A stretch of DNA of 64,000 nucleotides from Areca catechu (Eukaryota; Streptophyta; Magnoliopsida; Arecales; Arecaceae). A program made the translations under genes and the position numbers. Below, one piece after another: positions 21,441 through 32,094 of the stretch. Every line of letters starts with the position of its first letter. Position 1 is the first letter of the stretch. The DNA is taken from positions 144,474,541 to 144,538,540 of the forward strand of contig CM038053.1 of assembly GCA_021397845.1 (NCBI GenBank). Direction: 5' to 3'. The notes under the pieces were generated by a model. It was not told the DNA's origin and did not search any database. It saw only the letters and a program-made list of their open reading frames with translations.

Positions 21441-24400
21441 AATTTTGTCATTAGATTCTTCTAATTCAAACTCTTGGGTATTGGATACCGCTTGTGGTCA
21501 CCATATCTGCAAATCATTGCAGGGGCTGCAGAACATTAGAGTTTTGAAGGAAGGAGACTTCGAGCTCTACGGTGCTGGAGGAGATTCCATCCAAGCAGAA
21601 GCTATAGGGACTTATATATTGAAGCTACCTTCTGGGAAGATCTTAGAGCTAAAAGACTGTTATTATATGCCTAAGATCATTAGAAACATTGTATCCATAC
21701 CCTTGTTGTTAAAACAAGGGTATGTACTAAATGTAACGAGCAATGGTTGCTTGATTCTTTTTTCTAATGAAATTATTTGTTTTGGCATTTTTAATAATGG
21801 TTTATTGACTCTATCTCAAAATGACAAAATTCTTCACATTGATAAGAAACGAAAAAGAGATGAAATAAATCATACTTTACTTTGGCATTGTCGACTTGGT
21901 CATATTAGTGAGACAAGAATTAACAAGTTATACAAAGAGAAATTCTTTGATCCTTATGATTATGAATCATTAGGAACTTGGGAATCCTGTCTTATGGGAA
22001 AAATGACCAAGACTTCATTTAGTGGACATGGAGAAAGGACAAATGAGTTGCTGGGACTAGTACATACAGATGTATATGGTCCTATGACAACTCATGCTAA
22101 AGGAGGATACTCTTATTTTATAGCATTCACTGATGATTTATCAAGGTTCGGATATGTGTATCTTATGAAACATAAATCCGAAGCCTTTGATAAATTCAAA
22201 GAGTATCAAAGTATAGTTGAGAAACAAACAGGAAAAAGTATTAAAATTCTTCGATCAGATTGAGGGGGTGAATACTTATCCATGGAATTTCTTGACTATC
22301 TTAAAGATAAAGGGATTCTCTCTGAATGGACTCCTCCTTATACACCTCAATTAAATGGTGTAGCTGAAAAGAGGAATCGTACTCTATTGGATATGGTACG
22401 ATCCATGATGTGTTTCACAAATCTACCTATTTCCTTTTGGGATTATGCCCTAGAAACCGCAGCTTACATTTTGAATAGAGTACCATCTAAGTCTGTCTCT
22501 AGTACTCTTTATGAAATATGGAGAGGAAAGAAATCCAATCTTAAGTATCTTAAGATATAGGGATGTCTAGCATATGTCAAAAGAAATTTTGGACATAAGC
22601 TGGATGCTAGAGCAGATAAGTGTCTATTTATTGGATATCCTAGAGATAGTATAGGATATCAATTCTACTATCCTGCTGAACAAAAGATATTTGTCAGTAG
22701 GCACGCCACTTTTATGGAGAAAGAATTTATCCTACAAAAGGGCAGTGGGAGAAATATTGAACTTGAAGAAGTTCAAAATAAACAAATAGACACATCTCAA
22801 CCAATTGAACACATAGTTAGGGTAGAACCAGAACACACAACTCCTCTCTGTAAGTCTAATAGAGTGCGACAAGCACCTGAGAGGTATGGGTTCATTATTG
22901 AGAATAATGAAGCCCAAATCATTCTAAATGATGAACCTCTGACTTATACAGAAGCTGTCATGAGTAGGGACTCAAACAGATGGCAAGATGCCATGAATTC
23001 CGAAATGGACTCCATGTATGTCAACCAAGTATGGACTTTGGTTGATGCACCAGAGGGTGTTAACCCTATTGGGTGCAAATGGGTCTATAAGAAAAAGATT
23101 GGAGTAGTTGGCCAAGTCGAAACCTATAAAGCCAGATTAGTGGCTAAAGGTTTCAGACAAAAACAAGGTATTGATTATGATGAAACATTCTCCCCTGTTG
23201 CCATGCTCAAATCTATTCGGATCATGCTTGCTATAGCAGCATACCATGATTATGAGATCTGGCAGATGGATGTAAAAACAACCTTCCTCAATGGTTTCCT
23301 TGAGGAGGAAGTTTACATGTCACAGCCAGAAGGTTTTGTCTCAAGAGACAAACCTAATCAGGTGTGTAAGCTTAAGAAATATATTTATGGATTGAAGCAA
23401 ACTTCAAGGAGTTGGAACATCAATTTTGATGTAATAATCAAAGAGTTTGGTTTCATCAAAAATATGGATGAGCCTTGTGTATATAAAAAGACTAGTGGGA
23501 GTGCCATAGTCTTCCTGGTTCTGTATGTAGATGACATACTTCTCATTGGGAATGATATCCCAATGTTATAATCAGTCAAAATTTGGCTATCTAGTAAGTT
23601 TTCCATGAAAGACTTGGGAGAAGCATCCTACATACTTGGTATTAAAATCTATAGAGATAGATCCAAGAGGATGCTAGGCTTATCCCAGTCTAGGTACATT
23701 GACTTAGTGCTGAAAAGGTTCAGCATGGATGGGAGTAAATGAGGTTAATTACCCATGAGTCAAGGCATACACCTCTCTAAAAGGATGTCTCCAAAGACAC
23801 CAGAAGAGACAAATAGAATGAGTTCTATACCTTATGCTTTGGCAGTAGGCTCAATAATGTATGCCATGTTATGTACCAGGCCAGATGTGGCATATGCCTT
23901 AGGCATAGTCAATAGGTTTCAAGCTGATCCAGGAGAGGATCATTGGAAAGCTGTGAAAAATATTTGTTAAGTACTTGAGAAAGACTAAGGATATTTTCTT
24001 GATATACGGAGGTTCTGATCTTAAACTAGAAGCATACTCTGATTCTAGTTTTCAAACAAATCCAGATGATAACAAATTCATTTCAGGGTATGTATTTATC
24101 CTAAATGGTGGGATAGTAAGCTGGAAGAGTACTAAACAACAGACTGTAGCTGACTCAACAATAGAGGCAGAATACATAGCTGTTAGTGAAGCTGCCAAGG
24201 AAGCAGTCTGGATGAAAAAGTTCATCACTAAGTTGGGTGTGGTTCCTGAGATTGAGAATCCAGTACCACTTTATTGTGACAATACTGGAGCTGTTGCTCA
24301 AGCTAAGGAACCAAGAGCTCATTATAAGTCAAAGCACATTCTGAGATGCTTCCATCTCATTCGAGAGATTGTCGAAATATAAGAAGTCTGCATCAAGCGA

Positions 24401-24510
24401 GTAGAGACAAAGAACAATATAGCAGACCCGTTCACTAAGGCTCTACCATAGCGAGAGTTGATCGCCACCTCTATAGTATGGGGATTAGATATAAGGGTGA
24501 TTGGCTTTAG
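21441..24510 (+). pseudogene. E2 pol: protease, integrase, RT, RNase H (broken)
   Basis: The protease reads LDTACGHHIC, with Asp codon 21484-21486. Integrase has HCRLGHI, then TDVYGP, FTDDLSRFG and PQLNGVAEKRN. Stops are at 22261 (TGA, in the SD-GGEY motif) and 22558 (TAG). RT has ARLVAKGFRQ, EIWQMDVKTTFLNG and YVDD at 23524-23535, then a stop at 23569. Further stops near 23742 and a frameshift near 23968 precede RNase H (AYSDSSF, AEYIAVSEA, CDNTGA). A TAG at 24449 follows. The natural terminator TAG lies at 24508-24510, inside the tract before the 3' LTR. Confidence 0.92.
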
Positions 24511-24524
24511 TGCAAGTGGTAGAC
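24511..24524 (+). other. Polypurine tract of E2
   Basis: TGCAAGTGGTAGAC immediately precedes the 3' LTR. It aligns with GCAAGTGGGAGAT in E7 and E8. Confidence 0.75.
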
Positions 24525-26930
24525 TGGAAGGATTATGCCCTGCAAGCCATTTAAAACTTGTAATTTTATTGGGATATCCTGAAAACTTCCAAACTTTTGT
24601 ATTGACAATTATAAATATTAAAAGGCATCTTTTTCATCATACGCTGTCTTAGATTTATGATATGATGAACCCCATAGACTAGGGCTATGGTTTTAAGGGT
24701 TATGATGAGATCATACCAGTAAGACTTAAAACCTAAAATTCCTAATCTTAAGTATTCCTAGTCAAAGGGACATTGAGTAGGGGATCAATGTTTTTGGAAA
24801 GACTAGCATATCCTTTGTATGCTCATTAACGAGGGTAATTGATCTTACAATTACTTAAGTAGGACACTAATACAAGGACATAGGTGATCATTAGAGAATG
24901 AGTTCACTGAATATGATCCGACTAGAAAATATCTAATGGAGTCTTATCTACTTGTCAATAGATGGTTTTCATAGAGGGAGTAGTGCATGTAATCCTTTGA
25001 CCTGAGACTACCATAGTGCCTTGTATGCATGAACCCATGTTTTGGTTCACACTTATTCATAACATTGAGTCATGTACAGGGTGATATTGGATATGGTGAA
25101 TTGTATATGGATGTTGTGAGTAGGTCGAACAAGGAATCGATCAACCCTAGTAAGAGGAGATCGCATCCAGCTGATTTCGAACAAATGGTGATTCAGGGAA
25201 TCTTTGATCAAAGTATGAATATTAGAAATAGTTTCTAATATTACATCATTTGAATCATCATTATTAGATTGAGAAAGAATTGAATGTGATATTGGATTTG
25301 ACATGGTTCCATATCCAAAGTCATATTCAGGGTGCAAGCTGATCCAAGGATTGAATTGCACAGTAACTTTCACTAAAGGGTATTTTTGGTATTTTTACTA
25401 AAATTCCACACCTTCTGGGTAGGCATGATACGTTGCTAGACGTCAATCTTGCCTTGTGGGTTTTTGATTTAATTAAAGAGTTTAATTAGATCAAGAATTA
25501 GAAAGAATTCTAATTGTCAATTGGGTTAGCTCAATTTGACCTAAATCGGCTAGGTTAAAGCCTAAATCAAATTAGGTCAAATCGCACCCAACCCACTGCT
25601 GGCTAGATGTGGAACCCAATGGATCACACACAAAGGGAATTGATTAAGGGTTTAATTGGATTAAACTATGTTTGCAAGATGAACATGCTAGCACATGTTG
25701 CAAACCATTGCACCTTGATTCGAATTAGGTTCGAATCAGGTTCCGATTTGGGCTGATTTGGTCTAATTAAGGCTAAATCAATTTAGGCTCATGTGTTGGG
25801 CTAACCCTTGGCTAGTTAACCAAGGGATTGGACTTTTAAATCATCCTCATGAGTGGTTTAATTCAGATTGGACTCTATCCTAAATTAAGAGCCTAAAGGT
25901 TTGACTGAGTCAAACTATTTCTACGTAATAGTTACGTTAAAAAATTTTATGAAGAGGCGCCATATTAGAAGAGTCCTTCTGCTGTTGAAACACGGTAGAG
26001 GACCAGATAAACTATCATCCTTGCTACCCCTTGTAGATAAGTCTTTGATATTTTTCATGCGCCATTTCCTATGACCCATCAAAGCAAGAAAGACAAGGGG
26101 CGTGGACTCTTCCTTCACGCCCCTTGGTGTTTCATGCCATATGGCATTTGGTGTGGATAAAGGTGGCCATTTGATGGCTGATGGGTGGCCATGATGCAAG
26201 GATATTCGTGCAGTAGAAATAAAAGGAAGCGACTCTTCGTAAAGGTTTACATCCAAAGAGTCCTTCTGTTTTAATTCTCTTAAGTTTTGAACGAAGAGAA
26301 GTGTTGTCTGGATAAGGGACACGTTCTATTGGAAAGGACATATCTTATGTTATGGAAAGGATGTCTTAAAGCATCCCTCAGATTGCTATTTAAGGAGATG
26401 GGTGCCCGGGGAATGGTGTTCAGAGTTTTTATTCTGAAAAACATTTCTTTCCTGCATTCTCTTTCTTTATCCTAAAAGATCTCTAGTCAAATTAAGACAA
26501 GCCCTTAACTTTGGTTAGGAGAGTCCTATTGAGTGATCTTATAGGCATTGGAAAGAGAAAGAAAGAGGAGGAAAGAAAGGTTGATAGGAGGAATATCAAT
26601 CCAAATAAGATGAGTTTCTGCCTGAATTAAATTAGGCCTTAGAGGTCTAATTGGAGGAACCAGTTTTGAAGCGGTGCATTTGTCTTGATCAAAGCCCTGT
26701 GTGGATCGCCGTTGGAGGGTGAACACTTGGGTGCCTGGTGAGCCGATCAGAAAGACCTGATTAAGGTTTCTACATCGAATTGGATTTTTGCGATCGTGGT
26801 TGGTATTTAAACCCTAATTTATATTTTTATGATTTATGTTCTTAATAAGGTGTTCTTGGGATTAAGGGTTAGGTTATGATTTCATAATATTTTGAAATCC
26901 ATGCTTCCGCCCTAGTAACCGAACCCATCA
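24525..26930 (+). repeat. 3' LTR of E2
   Basis: 2406 bp, TGGAAGG...CCATCA, followed by the right TSD tttac. Near-identical to 16942-19346. Confidence 0.95.
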
Positions 26931-26935
26931 TTTAC

Positions 26936-27390
26936 TCAAATCTTTCCTTCCTCCAATAGCTTCTGCAACCCCACCTACTGATGGCGATGATGATGACCAC
27001 CCAAATAGACCTGATGATGATGTTGGTAGTGGTGATGATGCTGATGCCGGTGATTATACTGATTCTGATGCTGATGATTCTAGTGATGGTAGTTTTGATG
27101 GCAGCATTGATCGTGTTGGTTGATATCAGATGCTCAGCAGAGATGATCCTCCAGCTACTCCTGTGGTTCCTCCTCCAGCTGATGTAGTTGATTCCACTCC
27201 AGATTTCATTACTCTAGCTGAGATGCTTTCACCTCCATCCACTAGATCATCTAGGGTTGTACTTGTACTAGGACCTTCTGGCCATACTAGGAGTCATAGA
27301 GCCTTAGCCCAGGGACCTCCTAAAGCCTTAGTTCCTAGATCTAGGATTAGCACCCCGATTACTCTTGAGCTTCCATCTGATGAGGACTAG
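26936..27390 (+). pseudogene. E3 third ORF, 3' part
   Basis: Continuation of the third ORF after E2. The frame gives a segment rich in Asp, Gly and Ser (about 26975-27110), a TGA at 27121-27123, then a proline-rich part starting MLSRDDPP and ending ELPSDED with TAG at 27388-27390. Very acidic composition, with no membrane segment that I can see. I do not recognise a domain in this tail. Confidence 0.68.
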
Positions 27391-27460
27391 CCTCATAGAT
27401 ATTGTATCTTGACTGTTTCAGTGTTGCTGATTGTATCAGCAAATTTTGTACTGAAAACTT

Positions 27461-27673
27461 TACTTGATATATATATATGCATTTCACTTTGATGATTACA
27501 CTCTTTGAATTCACTGTGATTGATTTTGACTTTGATAATCTTGAAATTGATACTCTACTTTTTGTCTTTACTTGATATATATATATGCATTTCACTTTGA
27601 TGATTACACTCTTTGAATTCACTGTGATTGATTTTGACTTTGATAATCTTGAAATTGATACTGTACTTTTTGG
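27461..27673 (+). repeat. 108-bp tandem duplication
   Basis: The unit starts TACTTGATATATATATATGC at 27461 and again at 27569. The two copies are almost identical. Confidence 0.93.
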
Positions 27674-27930
27674 ATCTGCTACCTATTTAATCTTTAGAAA
27701 ACTGAATCTTGTATCAGCTCTAATACCTTTTGTCTATATGCATTTTTGAGGGGGAGCTTACTCCCTTTTCTATTTAATGATTGACAAAAAGGGGGAGTAG
27801 GATATAGGATATTTTTTGGGTTAAGTAAAATTTCAAATTTGATATTTCATACTTCAACTTGCTCTTCAACTTGTTCTGATATGAATTGTTTCTCTAAGGG
27901 GGAGATTCATCCCTCTTAACTATGTAAGTT

Positions 27931-28074
27931 GTGATCGTATGAGCTTGAGATCATATTTGTGAAGTATCAAATCATAAAATTTGAATTTAAATGTTTATAT
28001 TCGTGATCGTATGAGCTTGAGATCATATTTAAGAAGTATCAAATCATAAAATTTGAATTTAAATGTTTATATAC
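27931..28074 (+). repeat. 72-bp tandem duplication
   Basis: The unit starts GTGATCGTATGAGCTTGAG at 27931 and 28003, with few differences between copies. Confidence 0.92.
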
Positions 28075-28107
28075 TCAAGGTTTTGTCATCATCAAAAAGG
28101 AGGAGAT

Positions 28108-28616
28108 TGTTGGCTCTACCTTGTGATTTTGATGAATAACAAAATGTTGAGTATATATTTTATACTAATGTTTATTCCTAGTAGTGAGTTTTCAGGAAAC
28201 AAGCACCTCAAATTCTTAAAATTAAAGCATCATGGCATGCTTTGGCACGAAGTATCTTTCATAATTTGAGGAGTCTTTTCCATGCAAAAAGGGCTTAAAT
28301 AAGTTCAATTATTGCTTTTTATATTATATTTAACTTTCATAAACAATTCATATATTTTTTGGCTTGATTGGCACTTAATTCAGAATTTTGCAGAACCAAG
28401 TGTCGACACCTGGAAGCCTAAGTGTCGACACTTCAGCATTGGCATGCAGAAAATCTCCTTGGCATGCCAAGTGTCGATATCCAGAACTCAAGTGTCGACA
28501 CCTAAAACTCAAGTGTCGATACTTAAGTTCCCAAGTATCGACTCAAGGCCTGAGACTTTTTGAAAACCCAGAACTTGGCCATGGAAGGTTTTTTGTCAAG
28601 TGTTGACACCTATGAG
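28108..28616 (+). repeat. 3' LTR of E3, left part
   Basis: It matches 8231-8741 of the 5' LTR, including seven palindromes at 28397-28612. E4 interrupts it at 28616. Confidence 0.93.
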
Positions 28617-30057
28617 TGGTGGGGACACCAAAGGCACCAAAATAAGACAGAGACACCAAAATTAGACAGAGGCTTCTCAACCCTCTGTGGATTAATTAGC
28701 AGCATCAGAGTCTATTTGTAATAAAGATTTAGTCCATCTGAGTTGTTATTTTATCACTTGAGTCCTGTACTAGAGAGCTCATGTTGAGCTAGTCTTCTTC
28801 CTAAGTCCTGTACATGTCAGCCCAAGTACAAGAGAAGACCAAGCCAGTCCAAGTGGAGACCAACCCAACTGAAGACATGAAGACCATGGAAGGCCCAGTA
28901 GAAGAAATCAGATTATGGGATTTTGTGTGACACCACAGGATCCAAGATCCAAGATGTCTTCCGAAAACCCTGATTCCTTGCAGATGCCCTCCAAATGTCT
29001 AGATTACCTTCCAGATGCTAGAGTATATTCATAGACCAGGGAATCCATGATTCCAGAGGTCCGCCTGTATCCTAGTCTAAAGAAATCAAGCTCAGGCGCA
29101 AAGCCCAATCCCTTAAGAAGCAAGATACCAGGGAATATTCCTGCTACCTGGCTACCAGGCCACCCTAGCTTCCAGAGGCCCAAGCCCATGCACCCAAACC
29201 CCTTTGGACCGGCCCCTTGCTGCTCTTAGAAGCCCAACACGCCCCCTAGGCATCCTTGGAGTGTTGACCAAGTCAAGAGAGGAGGAGAGAGTTTTTAGGG
29301 ATTTTTTTCTACCAAGCTTTCCTTATTTTTCTAGCTAGAGTTGGATGGGGATTCAAACTCCTATGTAATGTCTCTTTTAACCTAACTTGGGGGCCAAGAC
29401 TAAGGGTCTATTTAAAGGACCCTAGTCTCTTGTATGAGAGTTGATTTTGATATATGAAATATACTTGAGTTCTCTACAATTGCTTTGTGTGCTACCCTGC
29501 TTTGTGCTTAAGGGGTTTATTGGTGTCTTCTTCTTCTCGGTGTTGCAACTGACTCCAGCCTTCATCCAAGCTTCCTCTTCCCATGCCCTTGCTACCTTGT
29601 TTCTGAGTTTTTCTTATTCTCCCAACCTTGTTTTCTCACCCCTGATGGTTGTTTGCAGGTCTCCGAGTTCCTATGAATCCAACGACTCCAGCCAAGCCTC
29701 AATCGGACCACCGAGTAGAAAGCCGGGTATCCGCGGGTCTCTGGCTCGATTTTCCAGGCCACATCCATCGAGGAACGTGAGATCTCTTTGCTACAATCTT
29801 CACCAGGTGCATCAAACATTGCCAGGTACACCCCCTCTGCCATCGATAATTTTATTGTAGGAGAACTTGCCATAATTGAGGCTTCTTAGCCTCGGCGATC
29901 CCTTTACTACTTTCTTAGGTCCTAATCTACATGCATAGTTTCTAAAATTCATATAGAATTCCCTACAACTTATTTTGATCTGATTTTTGAGATTTAATCA
30001 CTTAACTCCACATATAAAACACACAAAAATAATTGCATGCATATTAGTCCCACATCA
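28617..30057 (+). repeat. LTR of E4
   Basis: 1441 bp, TG...CA. It aligns with the reverse complement of 43777-45234. The left TSD candidate is atgag (28612-28616); the right one is lost. ORFs inside, such as those around 29441-29873, overlap LTR signals and show no family resemblance. Confidence 0.9.
29408..29417 (+). promoter_or_regulatory. TATA-like box in the E4 LTR
   Basis: CTATTTAAAG. The equivalent in the solo LTR is at 44426-44434 on the minus strand. Confidence 0.5.
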
Positions 30058-30059
30058 TC

Positions 30060-30072
30060 TGGTATCAGAGCT
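30060..30072 (+). other. Primer-binding site of E4
   Basis: TGGTATCAGAGCT lies two bases after the LTR end. Confidence 0.9.
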
Positions 30073-30980
30073 TAGATTAGGGCTTGTTTTCTGCATCTTT
30101 TACCCTCCGTATATGCTCTGTTATTTTAGTTATTTCTCCCTATTCAGAACTCCAAAATTATGAAATTTATTTTTCTGGATTTATCATAATTCAAAGTATT
30201 CTACAAAAGTTTTGTAGATTTTATTTCGGTCTGTGCAATCTCTACAAGACAAAATATAGCCTATAAATTTTTGGCTCTATTTTTTCAGCAAGATAATTTT
30301 GGAAGGTTTAGGGTTTTGTTTAGTATCTCTTTGCATATCTTTTATTTTTAGTATATTTCTTGCATATTAGGTCATTGGATGCAAATCATATTTTTGCAAA
30401 AGAATAAAAAATAAAAAATACATATATAAAATCTACCTAAAATACTTAAACCCTAATTTTGCATCATCTGCCTGTCATCATTGCATAAATAACTTTAAGG
30501 GCACTCTTGCTATGTCAGATGGGGGGAGGATTTGATCACTTCTCCTTAGCCCAAAACCATATCCCCTACATTCAGTTCCAAGCCTAACTTAAAATCGATT
30601 AGACTTAATTTGCCCTGGTGGGCTAGGGATACCAACTGGTCGGGTTCGGGCTAAGTGTCAGATCACTGTGTCAAGCTAACCTGTGTGTGCCTTGTGCTAG
30701 GTGTCTAAAATGGTGGTTTAGGAATTCAATCCTGAAGGGCTTGTGTGCTGGTCCGCCTACCTGGCCAATCTCTGATTGGTGTCTAGGATTGGCTATTAAG
30801 GACCTAACACTCCCCTTACACCTACCTGGCTGAGTACAAGGTTACTATAGGCTAGTTTGCCACCCTAATTGAGCACCTAGTTTTGGACTCTAGGCCTAGG
30901 AAGTTGTAGTCGGTTTGATTGAGTCTTGTATGAGCACTAGATTAGGGGTTTCATATCATCTACCATCTCCACTTTTGCCT
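30073..30980 (+). other. E4 leader remnant
   Basis: Non-coding. It contains a CCAATC...GATTGG hairpin followed by TGTCTAGG at 30765-30786 and a preceding CTACCTGG, matching modules in the leaders of E1, E2, E7 and E8. It ends at the deletion junction with E3. Confidence 0.75.
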
Positions 30981-31688
30981 GAATCCATTAAAAGCTAAAA
31001 AGCCAATATTCCCTCAAGAACTTCCCTTCAAAAGCCATTAAAAGAGAGATTTCCTGAAAAAGCTTACAAGCCTATCCTTTCATCATTCCAAAAAGAGAGC
31101 TTGAAGAATATTCCAAGGAGAAGACAAGACAAGCATCAATTAGAGCCTCAAAGCTTCCATTCTACTCTTGAAGAGAGTTTATTTTGTTTATTTAAATTGT
31201 ATATCTAAAATTCTCTTGTGTTTTGATCTAGCTTTCAAGGGTTTCTTGAAAGTAGGTTGTTGTGGTTGTTGGTAAGCCAAAGGGACAAAACCAACTAGGG
31301 TTGACTTGTGAGACCGAAGACAAAACAAGTGTAAAGGTTTGTCGGTGAGCCTAAGTGATAAAACCAACATAGGTTTTGACTTGTGAGCCTTTGGAAAAAC
31401 AAGTTGCTGTAATCTTGAAGAGATTATAGTGGAATTTCCAAGGGTGGCTTGGGGAGTGGATGTAGGTGCTAGGTTTGCACCGAACCACTATAAACTTTAT
31501 GTTTGTGTGTGATTGTCTCTTTCATTTCTTTCACTCAATTACTTGAACTCTAATTATTGCTTTCTGCTATATATAATCCAGTGCATCAATCACATTATTC
31601 ACAAACACCACAAGGCCTGCACATTATTGCTTTAAATTTTTAAAAGACCCAATTCACCCCCCCTCTTGGACTCCATTTCTGGGCAATA
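30981..31688 (+). repeat. 3' LTR of E3, right part
   Basis: It matches 8997-9705 of the 5' LTR and ends GGCAATA, followed by the TSD agtaa at 31689. Confidence 0.92.
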
Positions 31689-31693
31689 AGTAA

Positions 31694-32094
31694 TGTATCT
31701 CTTTTTCTTATTTAAGTAAAAGCCTTTCTTTAATGCTTTTTAAACAAAAATTTCTTAATGAGAGTCCCTGTGTGAGATTCTTCGAGCCAAGCAAGACTTT
31801 TGAAGATTCATCTAGAGGAACCATCAGTGGAAAGCTTGGGGTGCTAGCTAGATTAAGACCTTACACTAGAGCCCTAAAAGTCATATCAGCCAGAGGAACT
31901 CCCCCTTTGGGGCCACTATGCTAGAAGGTCCTTAATCAGGATTAAAATAGCTATCCGATTAATCCCTGATCAGAATGGCCTTCTGAACATGGGATTCTAA
32001 TTGAAAGTTCAAGGATCTAAATGGTTGGGTACCTCACAATCGAAAACTTAACGATTGGTTACCTCATAATCGGAAATGCTACAATCATGAGACA
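31694..32094 (+). other. Downstream flank of the gypsy remnant
   Basis: Sequence that followed the gypsy integrase before E3 inserted. It holds CCCCCTTTGGGGCCACTATG near 31903, reminiscent of the region after pol in Tat-type gypsy elements. No coding sequence is supported. Confidence 0.45.

Larger units (their letters stand above)
16942..26930 (+). mobile_element. E2: Ty1/copia element inserted into E3
   Basis: Two LTRs of about 2.4 kb (16942-19346 and 24525-26930) are flanked by a perfect TSD, tttac (16937-16941 and 26931-26935). Removing the element and one TSD leaves the codon phase of the E3 third ORF consistent on both sides. The internal region has primer site, leader, gag and pol in copia order, ending in a polypurine tract. 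The LTRs differ at few positions, so the insertion is young relative to E3. It belongs to the same family as E7 and E8 and is broken by stops and a frameshift. Confidence 0.95.
27391..28107 (+). other. E3 3' non-coding tail with repeats and polypurine runs
   Basis: No coding sequence. It contains two tandem duplications (108-bp period at 27461-27673, 72-bp period at 27931-28074). Four purine runs ending GGGGGAG or GGAGGAG lie near 27750, 27790, 27898 and 28097. The last, AAAAAGGAGGAGAT at 28094-28107, is directly before the LTR and is the likely polypurine tract. Confidence 0.78.
28617..30980 (+). mobile_element. E4: truncated copia-type element, one LTR plus leader
   Basis: It begins with an LTR (TGGTGGGGACACC...CACATCA, 28617-30057) followed by a Met-tRNA primer site and about 0.9 kb of leader. 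It stops where E3 LTR sequence resumes near 30981. There is no gag, pol or second LTR. The host LTR also lacks the part equivalent to 8742-8996, so one deletion removed the rest of E4 and about 255 bp of E3. It is the same family as the solo LTR at 43777-45234. Confidence 0.88.
8231..31688 (+). mobile_element. E3: Sirevirus-like Ty1/copia element with a third ORF, interrupted twice
   Basis: LTRs start TGTTGGC at 8231 and 28108. The element ends at 31688 and is flanked by a perfect TSD, agtaa (8226-8230 and 31689-31693). Gag has the Sirevirus-like long C-terminal lysine/glutamate-rich region and two damaged zinc knuckles. Pol lies in one frame, and an additional ORF follows pol. The element holds E2 inside the third ORF and E4 inside the 3' LTR. 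The LTR palindrome array is a known hallmark of sireviruses in other plants. Many in-frame stops make this copy inactive. Confidence 0.93.

Noticed and set aside
24537..24541. E2 LTR starting at TGCCCTGC
   Set aside because: Starting there gives only a 4-bp TSD. Starting at TGGAAGG/TGAAAGG gives a perfect 5-bp tttac TSD and matches the TGAAAGGG ends of E7.
29441..29873. Overlapping ORFs of 90-140 codons on both strands
   Set aside because: They lie inside the E4 LTR, have no family resemblance, and the homologous solo LTR (43777-45234) does not keep the same frames.
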